Below are positions 1 through 11,068 of a stretch of 64,000 nucleotides of DNA, in pieces. Below the pieces are notes generated by a model. The model made no database searches, had not been told where the DNA came from, and worked only from the letters and a program-made list of their open reading frames with translations. Each line of letters starts with the position of its first letter. Position 1 is the stretch's first letter. The stretch lies in contig OX638136.1 in the NCBI GenBank assembly GCA_951804985.1, positions 5,645,852 to 5,709,851 of the forward strand. The letters are read 5' to 3'. This DNA comes from Dryomyza anilis. Lineage: Eukaryota > Arthropoda > Insecta > Diptera > Dryomyzidae. A program made the translations under genes and the position numbers.

Positions 1-584
1 TGTCAAGCTTTAACTATACAGTAATAATAAGATATTTATTTCTTTCAAAAAGTATTACAGTAATTTACTATAAACTCATGACAGGTACTCAATTTGTATT
101 ATACTCATCCTAATGTACTCATGAACTCCTATAAAAGTACTCAATTTGTATTATACTCATCATAATGTACTCATGAGCTCATATCAAGTACTCAAAATCA
201 TAACTTAACAATTCGAGACCATCCCTGTTTTTGCACCACCCCTACAACATCCTTACGTATAGCACACATTTAAGAATGACGTATAATGTAATAAATGAAA
301 AAACGTATAATGCAACAAGTAGTCATTTACAACAAATGGTCAATTGACACTTACGAATATGCATATAAAAGGAATACGCAATCTAACAAGAAACCGAAAT
401 CAATTAGTGTCATCTTACAAAATCTATTGTTTTAATTAAGTTTTTACCATTTATCCCACAAATAATGGCATTCAATGTTCATAAAAAACAATCTGCATTA
501 AAATAAGGAGTTCTAAAAAATAAAGTAAAAGCGCATTCTAATGATATAATCGGTCAAAAAAAGTTGTGCAAATTACCTAGAAAA
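1..584 (+). repeat. Fragment of a preceding PLE-1 unit
   Basis: This stretch is a near copy of 3252-3838. At about 584/585 it jumps directly from the 'gcaaattacctagaaaa' sequence to 'caaagtattattg', the point I use as the start of unit A; in the other units these two points are many kilobases apart. It therefore looks like an upstream unit with a large internal deletion. Positions 84-200 hold two imperfect copies of a roughly 57-bp motif built on 'gtactcaatttgtattatac'. Confidence 0.7.
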
Positions 585-1113
585 CAAAGTATTATTGATA
601 TAGCCAGACACTCAGTTTATATGGAAACACAAATTCATGTGTTTTAAAGGTAATACCTTCAAAAAACTCAGACTGGGTATCATGAGTATACAAAAAAGGA
701 AATATTAATCAAAAAAGCTATGAAGCTTTTGATTATTTACTTTAAGAATTATTTTCAAATATTAATATTTTATCTATTTGGAATAAACATACAAGATTTG
801 GCTCTAGTAGCTCCATGAAAATATTTTTACTGATGAAACAGTTTGATATTATTAATATATAATAATAATAATGCAGAAGTAAATATCAGCAGTATGATAT
901 GACTTCAATACCTTTTGAGAAAAATAAAGGTATCATTATTCCAAATAAATCAATTCTTATATAATTCTGTAATTTATTTGCTATCAATACGAATATATTC
1001 CCAGCTTGTATTAATGATATGTAAATTACATAAATATTAATAGGCTGAGGATATATAATAATCCATTATTTCAAAATTACAGAATTCTACTTAAACTATT
1101 TCTGGTATGAAAT

Positions 1114-1350
1114 GTGGTCCTACGTAATTCAGTTATGAGTTCGTATGTATTTCTGTTGCAAAACCTTTTTTTCATAAATAACTCTATATACTATTCTTTA
1201 GAGTACATATCAAATCATACGTTTATAGGGTATCATGCTTTTCCCCATAATGGTGGTCAAAAACAATATTCAGAAATCGTTTATAGCCTACCACATCCCA
1301 AGGTCATTTCAACAACATTCAACTCGGATCCAAAACCCTTCTATATTTAA
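1114..1350 (+). CDS. Small conserved hypothetical ORF, unit A copy (78 codons)
   Basis: Not recognised. A 78-codon ORF that remains open in all three units (also at 13281 and 28020), with only a few substitutions. It is rich in Phe, Tyr and Ser, with no clear signal peptide or domain. The copies are nearly identical at DNA level, so an open frame does not show selection. It lies upstream of the hammerhead motif and may be non-coding. Confidence 0.2.
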   Translation: MVLRNSVMSSYVFLLQNLFFINNSIYYSLEYISNHTFIGYHAFPHNGGQKQYSEIVYSLPHPKVISTTFNSDPKPFYI

Positions 1351-2025
1351 AATTCTCAATACTATAAATCGGTATTGACATAGCTAGAAACCAGATTAAT
1401 ACGGAGAAACACAATTCCATGTGTTTTTAATAAAAAATGAATCAGAAAAACCCAGATTAACCATTGATGATACTTATTTTATTTGTAAATGTGCTTGCAG
1501 GGTTGGCTTACAATAACTCAATTAGAATGTTTTATTAAAAAACATTAAAACGTCTCAAAAATCATTTCAAATTAATATTATAACCTACCACCTCTCAAGG
1601 TCGTTTCAACTCTCTATGTTTACCATTATTAATATTACAGCCTACCACATCTCAAGGACATAACAATTCACCATAATTTTAAATTTGTAAGATTCACAAA
1701 GTAATATTGATGTAACATGCTTTCCCCCCCACATACTGGTTGACCAAAAAAATATAAAAAAAAAAATATATATTCATTAGAAACCTAAAAGGCGCTTGAA
1801 GTAAAAATTATTTCATTGGGCGAGAAAACCTTTAAGAGAGACAATTAATTAATTATAGAGACACATAAAGTAAAAAAATATATATATGCACAAAACGACA
1901 CTGAGAATAGAACTCATCTCGTATTCACCATGTTTTTTTAAAAAATTATAATAAAATTTTTTAAGTATGTGTAATCGTGTAGGTTTATATACATCTTTAA
2001 TATTCAATTATATTAAAGACGGGCT

Positions 2026-2073
2026 TCCCAAGAAACGTTTTTCGTCCGATGCCACTGGACTCATCAGTTGGGA
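2026..2073 (-). ncRNA. Hammerhead ribozyme motif, PLE-1 unit A
   Basis: Read on the minus strand, the 48 nt contain every hammerhead element in order. Stem I is TCCCAA pairing with TTGGGA (6 bp). Core CTGATGA follows, then stem II GTCC/GGAC with a 9-nt loop, core GAAA, and a very short helix III (within AAACGTTT) ending in C at the predicted cleavage site (TTTC then TTGGGA). Hammerheads with a minimal helix III are known from Penelope-like elements and retrozymes, and tend to act as dimers. The RT of this unit is on the + strand, so the motif is antisense to it. The fold is seen in the sequence; activity is inferred. Confidence 0.85.
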
Positions 2074-2479
2074 TTTTTTTAAAAAAATATATATAAATTT
2101 AGAAATAATTTAGAATTAATTAGAATCAAATTATATTTATTACCATAAATTGCTGTAAATATAAAAAACAATATCACTAGAATCATAATCAATCAAAACT
2201 TATGATCGATTTTCTTGAAACATTTCCGTGATTCCTCAGAATCTTACTCATACCACTTTACTGCCTTTATATATATTTTCTCATACATATATATATATAC
2301 ATAAAAATAAATATATATATATATGACAAGAATGATAAAAGGACGGTATTTATCTTATGGTTTGTTAATAAGTCATTATTTTACAGACGATTCCTTGAAA
2401 AAACAATGCACACAAAAAATACTTTAATATTCAAAAATTATTGGCACTCCAAAAATACACACTAATTTCCTACTGACAT

Positions 2480-3010
2480 TTTCAAAAATATATTTCAGTA
2501 TTCAAAAATAGCTGGCAATCCTTTTTTTTAAATATAGCTGGTATTTTAAAGAATATACATATTAATTTCCTACTGACATTTTCCAAAAGAATATTTCAAT
2601 ATTCAGAAATAGCTGGCAAACTTATTTTTTTAAAAAATAGCTGGCAATCTTATTTTTTTAAAAAAACGGACAGAACACAAACTACCCTGTTGACTTTTCT
2701 CAAAAAACGCACATAATTTTATGAACTTATCACAACTGCGGGAAAAACCTTCTCGTCAATGAAAACAAAACTATTAGTATTCAAAAGTAGCTGGCAATCC
2801 TATTTTTTAAAAAATATACATATTAATTTCCTACTGACATTTTCCAAAAAAATATTCCAATATTCAGTAAACTTATTATTTAAAAAAAAAAAAAGCTGGC
2901 AATCTTATTTTTTTAAAAAAACAAACAGAACACAAATTACCTGGCAATTTTATTTCTATAAAAAAACACAAATTACCTGGCAATCTTATTTTTTTAAAAA
3001 AGAAACAGAA
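2480..3010 (+). repeat. AGCTGGCAATC minisatellite, unit A
   Basis: Irregular tandem repeats based on 'agctggcaatcttatttt' followed by a T6-A6 block. They are interspersed with 'acagaacacaaattacctgg' and 'tcctactgacattttccaaa' sub-repeats. Unit lengths vary from about 30 to 60 bp. The same field is present in units B and C, so it is part of the element, downstream of the hammerhead motif. Confidence 0.75.
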
Positions 3011-3251
3011 CACAAATTACCTTGTTTACTTTTTTTACTGGAACACTCAGGAACTAACACACCAAAACACTTTTAACACTATTTTTTTAAAAACTAACCG
3101 TTTATTAAAAACTTTTTAAACATTTTAAAAACCGCACATAATTTTTGTGAACTTATCGCAACTACAGAAAAAACCTTCTCTTCAATGAAAACAAAAACTA
3201 TTAGTAAAAACACATGATACACATTAAGCATACTATGTTGTTTTTTATTTT

Positions 3252-6009
3252 TCTCAAGCTTTAACTATACAGTAATAATAAGATATTTATTTCTTTCAAA
3301 AAGTATTACAGTACTCAATTTGTATTATACTCATCCTAATGTACTGATGAACTCCTATAAAAGTACTCAAATTGTATTATACTCATCATAATGTACTCAT
3401 GAGCTCATATCAAGTACTCAAAATCATAACTTAACAATTCGAGACCATCCCTGTTTTTGCACCACCCCTACAACATCCTTACGTATAGCACACATTTAAG
3501 AATGACGTATAATGTAATAAATGAAAAAAACGTATACTGCAACAAGTAGTCATTTACAACAAATGGTCATTTGACACTTACGAATATGCATATAAAGGGA
3601 ATACGCAATCTAACAAGAAACCGAAATCAATTAGTGTCATCTTACAAAATCTATTGTTTTAATTAAGTTTTTACCATTTATCCCACAAACAATGGCATTC
3701 AATGTTCATAAAAAACAATCTGCATTAAAATATGGATTTAAGTGAGTTCTAAAAAATAAAGTAAAAGCGCATCCTAATGATATAATCGGTCAAAAAAAGT
3801 TGTGGCATATTAACACAGCAAATTACCTAGAAAAAATATACAAGAAAATTGCATAATCGGTCAACAAAAGTTGTGGCATATTTACATATCAATTGAAATT
3901 TTCTTAAAAAATGTATAAAGAGATTCTCCCACAAATGTTTTCGGTAAAAAGAACAGTCTGCATAAAATAAAAGCGTATATATGAATGTATCCACATCATG
4001 GATCCGGTAGAAAGAAATTGTAGCAAAATTACAAGGCAATTTTTGATTGCTAAGTGCGGTAAATGAAACCAGCAGGTGTCCAAGTGGAACAAGTGGGTGC
4101 CCTTTTTTTTGTAATAAAAGGTGTTTGTTGGCAAACAAATTTTTTATATATATAATTCAAGATTAATATCAAAATTTTAAAATTTTCCTAAACATTTTTC
4201 AAAAAACTAGGGAACTTCGGCACATATATCCAAAATTATAAAATATTTTCGATTCAAGATTAAAAAAAAAAGTTTGTTTTATCAATGACTAATTTTAGCG
4301 GGTTATTTCGTAAAATCCCATATCCGAAATAAATGGGAATATCAGGTTTCTTATATGAATTAAATCAAGTGGCAATATTGTCTATTTCCATATTTTCAAA
4401 AGCCAAGGCTATTTTTTATTAAAGTAGGCGATTTTAACCAAAAATTCAAAAAATAGCTTCACTAAGCACCATATTCTCACCAATACAACAAAAAATGAGA
4501 GAAAAACACACACATACTCTCATATATAACCACTGGGCATATCAAAAAGAGTGTATGGTATATGTGTGTGGCTGTTTAAAAGCAAACTCTATATAGCTCA
4601 GTGTTTCCGGCTTCTTCCATACAGTATCATTGAGTTTGCAACTTTAAAACGTTATTGGCGCGCAAAAAAATAAAAGAACAAAAACCATTTATCTAAATAA
4701 TTCGAAAGCATATATATTACAAACTCGTAAAAATTACTAAATAGTGATAATTTGCACAAACAATTTTAATTTAATTATTACTAAAAATATATATTGAAAG
4801 AAATATAACATCCACTTGTACTACATACAAAAACTAAGGTAAATATAAACCAATGAACCTGCCAAATTGTTCAGCCTATTGGAGTGTGTGCAACATATTA
4901 ACTAGCCTCATACTAAGATAGTTATTTAAAAATCTTAAGCATTTAGATATTGATTAAGATATTGAAGATATGTTACAACCATTACTTATAGCTGAAAACT
5001 TAAGGCAATAAGAAAGATACGGAACTGTACATGTGTGTGCCAACTTGGCTAGTCCTTATTAAAAATCCAGTGTCATGAGTCCCTTGTGCGATTTTCTAAA
5101 AAAGTGTGCTAAAAAAATGAAGCAAAATAAAGCAAAATTAAGCAAATTAAGCAAAATTAAATATATCGATATTTATTTAGTACAGTTGCGGTTATTAAGT
5201 ATAGACGCCACGCTCAGGTGGTTCTTTAAGTCTTGCCATAAAAAAAAATGGTGACCATTTACCGGTCACCATCTTTATAGCTAAGGCTGTTCATTATATC
5301 CTAATAAAAACCCATTATTTAACAATATGTTTAGTTTCTCATATCCACCACCACATTGAGTATGGTGAGCAATAGTAAAAATGGGATATAATATAATGTA
5401 TCCTTCAACTCATCGAATGACTGAGGAATGTAATTGAGATTGTGAAAAACCATCTAGTTTGTACATCAACCACAGTATTAATAATAATAAAAATACTGGT
5501 TTGTGACAAATGGTTGTAATTGAAAAACAATGCACTATTCAATACAGAATATTATTCAAAAACCAATTTAAGCTAGAAAATGTAAAAAATAAAATTGCAG
5601 GCTATTTTATAGAAGAAAATTATGGGATAAAAACTTGAATAAAGTAAACAATGTCATAATATACTGGTAGTTATAAGTATAGAAATCCACTCAATTGGTA
5701 CAACTACCATAATATTGGTATACGAAATATAAATATTAATACGTAACAATAATATTGGTAATGAGTATAAACCAGAATAGCCTTGAAAAAATCGTATTTT
5801 TCACAAATAAGCTATAATTTGGCTAACAAATTTTGTCAAACTATGATTCTTTCATTCGTAATGGATATAAACCAGAATAACCTCGAAAAAATATTTTATT
5901 ATCACAAATAATCTATAATTTAGCTAACAAATTTCGTGAACATTAAATAATCATTCATAACCAGCGACTCTTTCCCAATCAAACAAAAACTCATGAATAC
6001 TTGTAATCC
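3252..6009 (+). other. Long PLE-1 leader without a convincing gene, unit A
   Basis: This block starts with 'caagctttaactatacag' and two GTACTCA repeats (3313-3421). It continues through AT-rich sequence shared with units B and C. It includes a roughly 240-bp segment (3895-4138) that appears three times in unit B. An ATG at 5075 opens a 95-codon frame in unit C (32504-32791) but is broken by indels in A and B, so I do not call a gene. A 'ctatatag' TATA-like site lies near 4590. No protein similarity is recognised. Confidence 0.5.
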
Positions 6010-6016
6010 TATAAAA
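6010..6016 (+). promoter_or_regulatory. TATA-like box upstream of ORF1, unit A
   Basis: TATAAAA lies about 110 bp before the ORF1 ATG and is followed by 'taagggctcagttc'. The same motif precedes each ORF1 copy (19311, 21262, 33416). A start site about 30 bp downstream would leave a short 5' leader. Conservation among near-identical copies is weak evidence. Confidence 0.3.
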
Positions 6017-6119
6017 TAAGGGCTCAGTTCAAATTGTCACACACACTTTCTTACCCCTCTTAAATTCCATCTTCCAAACTCTAATTAATAACAAATCTCA
6101 ACAGAATAATTGGTTAATA

Positions 6120-6575
6120 ATGGATGCAATTTTATCCGATGATGATGAATATATACTCAACGCGGTAATACCATTGAGTTTGATTGCGATGGTGGCGGTA
6201 TAACTGTTCATACGCCTATCCCTATACTCAACGACGATGAGGATACTGTTGAGAATCCTCGACTTTTGCAACCTCACGAGATTAAGCAAGAGCCTTTAGA
6301 GGTGTCGGATGTGGACACGCGTTCCCCATTCATTGATGATCATCGTCCAGTTTCTGAAATATCTACCTACTGTTCATTATCTCCTAAGCGACGACGATTA
6401 TCATGAGCAAGTTTCAAATGAAAATGGTTCGGTTATTGAAGTCTCCCCAAACACTGAGGTAGGCTCTGTTGCAACAGTGGTGCATCAGTCGCCAATTTTA
6501 GCACAAGGGCTAGCGACATTAATTGAGATAGCAGACTCAAGTGGTAATAAGGTGAAATACTTTGTAAAAGATTAA
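6120..6575 (+). pseudogene. PLE-1 ORF1 (acidic protein), unit A, broken
   Basis: Starts MDAILSDDDEYILNA, an acidic N-terminus. A 1-bp loss near 6175 (relative to the 19421 copy) shifts the frame, so translation fails in 'IPLSLIAMVAV'. The acidic middle (frame around 6230-6400) carries IKQEPLEV, which matches the SUMO-acceptor consensus, and a PKRRR basic patch that could be a nuclear signal. A deletion near 6404 removes the intron and flanking coding sequence and joins directly to 'EQVSNENGSVIEV'. The C-terminus ends FVKD and stops at 6573-6575. No known domain. The position ahead of the RT matches the ORF1 of other PLEs, which is poorly conserved. Confidence 0.6.
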
Positions 6576-6694
6576 AATCAAATCAAAAAATTATTATCAT
6601 TATCCTACAAACCTTTAGATAACAGAAGCTGTTTCTACTCCAGCGAATCTTTTGGATTATCTGGTTGGGTTTTTAAATATTCATAAGTAACGAA

Positions 6695-6790
6695 TTTATC
6701 TATTTGTTAAAAAAATAGTAATAAATCTATTTGTTAAAAAAGATAGTAATAAATTTATTTGTTAAAAAAGATAGTAATAAATCAATAATA
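6695..6790 (+). repeat. 28-bp tandem repeat, unit A
   Basis: Three copies of about 28 bp built on 'tttgttaaaaaagatagtaa'. Unit B has three copies (22357-22442) and unit C two (34152-34215). It lies between ORF1 and the Trp-rich exon and is followed by an AT-rich block with 'gatatatggttgatatatgg' repeats (6900-6950). Confidence 0.85.
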
Positions 6791-7141
6791 AAATCTGGTT
6801 AGATTTATCAACAACCATACAAAAAATCTAATTCAATCTAATTTACTGTCTTATTTTCGGAAAACCCCTTATTTTTTAAAAACATTTTAAAATTAGTAAG
6901 ATCGATATATGGTTGATATATGTTCGATATATGGTTGATATATGGTTTCTATGCCACAATTTTTTTTTTTTAAATTTTAAAATTTTTTTTTTTAAATTTT
7001 AAAAAATCTTCCCTAACTAAGATATTTCTTTGGGATCATATCAATTTAATGTCATTTTAAGTACATTTTCCTGTTTAAATTATTTTATATTAGTATATGG
7101 CAATATAACAAATACTTATGTACCACTAATAGGCACGGGTT

Positions 7142-7733
7142 CCTACACATCATTCTGTTTCTCGTACTCGTATGAGTTTACGTAATCGTCCATACGTGCG
7201 ACCTCGCAATCGATCGAATACCTGGGCAACTTCATAGGACTCAAGGTGTTCAATACGGGCACTATCACAGTCATCTCTTTTGATTAATACCTCACAGCCT
7301 GATCCGTCGTTTACAATGACGACAAAGTCGACGATGGTCACAACCAGTACCTAGTTTTCAATATCCTATCATGTGGGATCAATCGCAACGTACCGCTTAC
7401 GATCAATGGGTATCTGAGTGGAATAATATTCCAACACCATCTCATCTTGGGTATTGGAATTTAGCAAATGCTAGTAATCAACAATGGATGTCCGAATGGA
7501 ATCAACATTTGATTCCTAATAGTAATTATTATCAAACTTGGCACAATGTGGCAACTCCACCTATGCACCCACATCCGGTGTCTGGTAATAATCAACCAGC
7601 TTTCACTCAGATTCAGGCTGGGCAGTTAAACTCCAACCCAGGGATTAGCAAGAATTCGGACCAATCGGTAACATACACCAGAAAATTTTTTAATTACTTT
7701 TTACATATGAAAAAATGTGATGTTAGAATTTAA
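7142..7733 (+). pseudogene. PLE-1 Trp/Gln-rich exon, unit A
   Basis: From 7371 the frame is open and unusual. It is rich in Trp, Gln, Asn, Pro and His, and has an internal repeat (QWVSEWNN and QWMSEWNQ). Upstream in the same frame, residues are Arg-rich (RRLQ, RQSRRW), but TGA stops lie at 7281 and 7317, both compatible with decayed CGA codons. Further upstream another frame gives a basic run (RNRPYVRPRNRS), implying one more frameshift near 7225. Coding probably ends at the donor 7667/7668 (TCG|GTAACA) and continues at 8143. A basic N-terminus and low-complexity body would suit a nucleic-acid-binding protein, but no domain is recognised. Confidence 0.5.
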
Positions 7734-8142
7734 AGTATTATTAACAGAAAAATTATTTTATTAAAAAAACAGTTCTTTAGAAGGACCACTTATAAATTTA
7801 CAAAGAAACACAAACAGACTTATAACACACCTCATAAAGAGGTATATACATATACATACATGCACACAAGCATATACATACATTTATGTATATATATACA
7901 TATACATGCATAAATATATATGGATATATTCATAACTATGAGTAGGAATAAATTAACTAGATCAATTATTGATCAATTATTAAAAACAAGATTTAAACTT
8001 AAATTTAAGGAAACCTAAGATCTATATACATACGATCTAATTCAGTCGACATTATTTTCTATATTCCAACATTAAAAAGATAATATCAATAAAGGAACTA
8101 CAAAAGGAATCCATTCCCGTTAATATGATAATAGAGAATCAG
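7668..8142 (+). other. Candidate intron between Trp-rich exon and RT exon, unit A
   Basis: Donor TCG|GTAACATAC and acceptor 'agagaatcag|CAATATCG' are both phase 0. The unit B equivalent is 23326-23811. In unit B the ATG at 8125 has become GTG, which argues against that ATG being the true start. The PLE-2 RT frame also opens just after 'caatcag' in phase 0 (63972 on the minus strand), which supports a conserved acceptor here. Confidence 0.5.
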
Positions 8143-10855
8143 CAATATCGATCATCTGAAGACAATGATGACTGTATTGTGGGTTCACCACTTAATCAAA
8201 AGACTATGGAGGATGTACTTAAAAATGTCAATCCTCAAAATTTTACTGACGTTACTATTATTGCTATAACTCACGAAGAGAGTATTCCAAGTCCAGCAAA
8301 TAAATCTGGAGTTCCCAGGGGTGTGATTATTAATAGTGACGAAATGGACTCTATATTAAATGATCTGATTATTAATGATAACGAATCTAATCCAATAATC
8401 AACACTACCAACAACAAAACAAATCTTTTGATTAACACCAATATTGATCTAAGAAGCACATCAATCAACATGAATAATGGGATTGTTAATGATATACATG
8501 ATGGGATTATCAATGATATATCGAGTTATATAACTGTTGCTAAATCAACTCTGCATAATGAGCCATCAACTATGCCAGATTTTATGGATTCTACCGGGGT
8601 TCAATTACCTGTTACTCCTTCTATAGTACTTACCCTTGCAAATTCCTGGTGGTTTCGTAAATTTAACTACTCTAGAAATCTAAAATAATGTGTCTACCCT
8701 GTTGAGTTGGGGTCCAAATTTTGTCCCACCTCATACTCCCACTTTACTGGATACTTTGAATTATGTGAATTATATAGGGAATTCGATGCTTTTTAATAAT
8801 TTTGACCCAGACATATCGTTTAGGGAATTAGTCGCTGTATATTATAACCGTCTCAACCAGGTATTAATATCTAAAAAAGATACTAGTATTGATCTCATGA
8901 CACGATGTGTTCTAAAAATGTTGCGTGACACCAAAGAATATTTCCGTAAAAATCCCACTATTTGTATTGTACAGGCAGACAAAGGAAAAAGTACTACTAT
9001 AATGTTTAAAACTGATTACCGTCAAAAAATGGATGACTGGATCAATGGTTGTCTTCGTGTAGGTACTTATTTAGAAATAGGCGATGATTTTTCCACAATC
9101 CTACTGCAAATAAAATAACGATTCAAATATCTACGTAGTCAATTAAGTCGACATTTCAATACTTCTCAATCAGTTCCCTATCCTTTTAAAATTTATAAAC
9201 TATTATTAAGTTTTAGTGATACAAACGATAAACTAGTTAAACTCCCCTATCTATATGATACTGTAAAATATCATAAAGATGGCCAACCATGTCGACCAAT
9301 ATGTGGAACTATTCCCTGGTATAGTTATCCATCACAAAAAATTATTTCGAACGTTCTGAGGGGTATCTTGTCCAGTATGTTATTACCCAACAATGTGGTA
9401 AATATTGATAATGTGGTTTATGAGGTTCATGATATATTATTATGTTCACAATATGAATTCGTAAAATACGATATAAAGGACATGTATACAAACATGAACA
9501 TATCTGATATATACGATTGTATATCGAGGATGACTACCACACCATGGTTTCAGAAGTATTGTCCAATTCCCCCTAATTTATTATTACAATGTATGAGATT
9601 CTCAATGGATCAGGCGAATAATTTCACCTACAATTCCCTCATATATAAACAAGTACGGGGATTACCACAAGGAGCGTGTGATTCCGGACTGTTAGCTACA
9701 ATATTATTGGATTATTTTATTCAATTACACTCAATTGAGTTATTTGAGCAAAACCAGGTAGTATTTTGGAAATAATATATGGACGATTTCCTATTATATT
9801 TGCCTAGCATCCAAATAGATAGTTTTAAAACATCCTTTGAGCATTTAACATCTTAACAATTGACTATAGATAGAGAGGAGGATTGTGAGTCAGGTCTGAA
9901 TAAGACGATATCTTTTTTAGATATTTTAATTTCCATATTTCCTCATAAAATATATACAAGTATGTATACAAAACCCACAGCTTCATACCGACTACATCAT
10001 TATTTATGTAATTATAAATTTTCTACTAAGGAAAACACAACAAACACAAAAAATTTTACAAAGATCTAATAACCGATTCTTAGTTGGAGACTTAGAATTC
10101 CTACGTGAACGAATTTATTACAATAATTATCCAGATATATTGATAAACAAATTATATCACAAAACTATAGAACTAGAAATAGAGAACATCAATAAGTTGT
10201 TAAAAACCTGTTTCCCAAAAACTAAATATGGTGACAAACCTATACATCATGTTGAACGTACAACCATTGATTTAGAATTGCGGCGATCTATATTATACAG
10301 GTATATTAGAAAAGAAGTGATATATAATCCACCTAAAGTGGAGGAGGTGTCTCAAGGACGATCACATGGTTATCAACGGGTCAGACCACCTATTTATTTT
10401 GTATGCGACACCTTTACAACAATTATACAGAAAATATTCCATGATTATCATCTAGGACAACCCTCATTTAATAAAGCTCCAAGTCTTTTCCAAGTATTAC
10501 ATATGTCTCTTTCGGATCCAGATCCTATTTCTACTCCCATAAACCAAACTTCTATCTATATAGTAGGTTGCGAAACTTGCAATATGCAATTTTTAATATC
10601 AGGTACTGGGACGCCTGTAGATCTGTTAAATCTGGTAATATCCGATGTGAGCACAGCACTATACGCACATTGCAAAAAGAATCACAACTAATGATTTTTA
10701 AAGGGATGTATACTGCCTTGGGTTTGCAGTGTGAAAACGTAGATCAATTATCTCAGATCCCAAAGTATATGTTAACCAGCTTAAACAATTCAATCAGAGC
10801 CTTGGTTGCTGCCAAACGTTTCACTACACAAAGTAATGATTATCTGTTTCTATAG
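8143..10855 (+). pseudogene. PLE-1 reverse transcriptase, unit A
   Basis: A Penelope-like RT, about 900 codons with lesions. In order: an Asn/Ile-rich N-terminus (8143-8640); the PLE hallmark NLTTLEI...LLSWGPNF (8660-8720); VQADKGKSTTIM (near 8970); LPYLYDTVKYHKDGQPCRPI (9247-9300); motif A KYDIKDMYTNM (9467-9500); motif B GLPQGACDSGLL (9658-9700); motif C YMDD (9776-9787); the FLDILIS...MYTKPT segment (9917-9980); then a long thumb/linker and a degenerate GIY-YIG-like end. The enzyme would copy element RNA into DNA in the nucleus. Lesions: 1-bp shift near 8630, TAA at 8681, 9116, 9773 (just before YMDD) and about 9854, a shift near 10035, and a shift near 10690. Non-functional. Confidence 0.85.
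10545..10691 (+). other. GIY-YIG-like C-terminal domain remnant, PLE-1 unit A
   Basis: Encodes TSIYIVGCETCNMQFLISGT ... ALYAHCKKNHN. It aligns with the PLE GIY-YIG endonuclease start, which typically has a hydrophobic strand, CxxC, YxG and later a His-containing end. CxxC and HCxxxH are kept as possible metal ligands. The second Tyr-Ile-Gly is FLI, and the catalytic Arg position reads Leu-Leu (VDLLNLV). The same pattern occurs in PLE-2. The domain is either catalytically dead or very unusual. Coding then shifts frame to GMYTALGLQCENVDQLSQIP (10704-10855), which PLE-2 continues in frame. Confidence 0.55.
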
Positions 10856-10954
10856 AATTTTTCTCTATATATTTTTTTAAGACATAATAAGCATTTAACT
10901 GCAATTATATTTATTTAAACAAAAGTTCTTATTAATTTTAAGACACAGGAAAAA

Positions 10955-11068
10955 ACAGTAAATTATAGAAAGTATCTATTATATTTGGGCTGAAAAAATT
11001 CCCTATAAAACAGTAAATTATAGAAAATATCTATTGTATTTGGGCTGAAAAAATTCCTTAGAAAACGC
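10955..11068 (+). repeat. Tandem duplication in the PLE-1 3' region, unit A
   Basis: Two copies of about 58 bp: 'acagtaaattatagaaa' then 'tatctattatatttgggctg'. The unit B equivalent is 25725-25850, with one extra 'ttgttgtattt' insertion. Confidence 0.8.

Noticed and set aside
3827..4138. Minus-strand frames of about 76-107 codons (start near 'MFANKHLLLQ') repeated in all units
   Set aside because: They occur two to three per unit in overlapping frames of the same repeated leader segment, lie antisense to the element, and show no domain. Open frames here follow from near-identical DNA, not selection.
6695..6790. CRISPR-like repeat array
   Set aside because: The 28-bp repeats are directly adjacent without unique spacers, there are no cas genes, and the context is eukaryotic.
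7150..7341. Minus-strand 63-codon frame opposite the Trp-rich exon
   Set aside because: It is the shadow of the Arg-rich coding sequence on the + strand, and the two copies are identical, so there is no evidence of independent coding.
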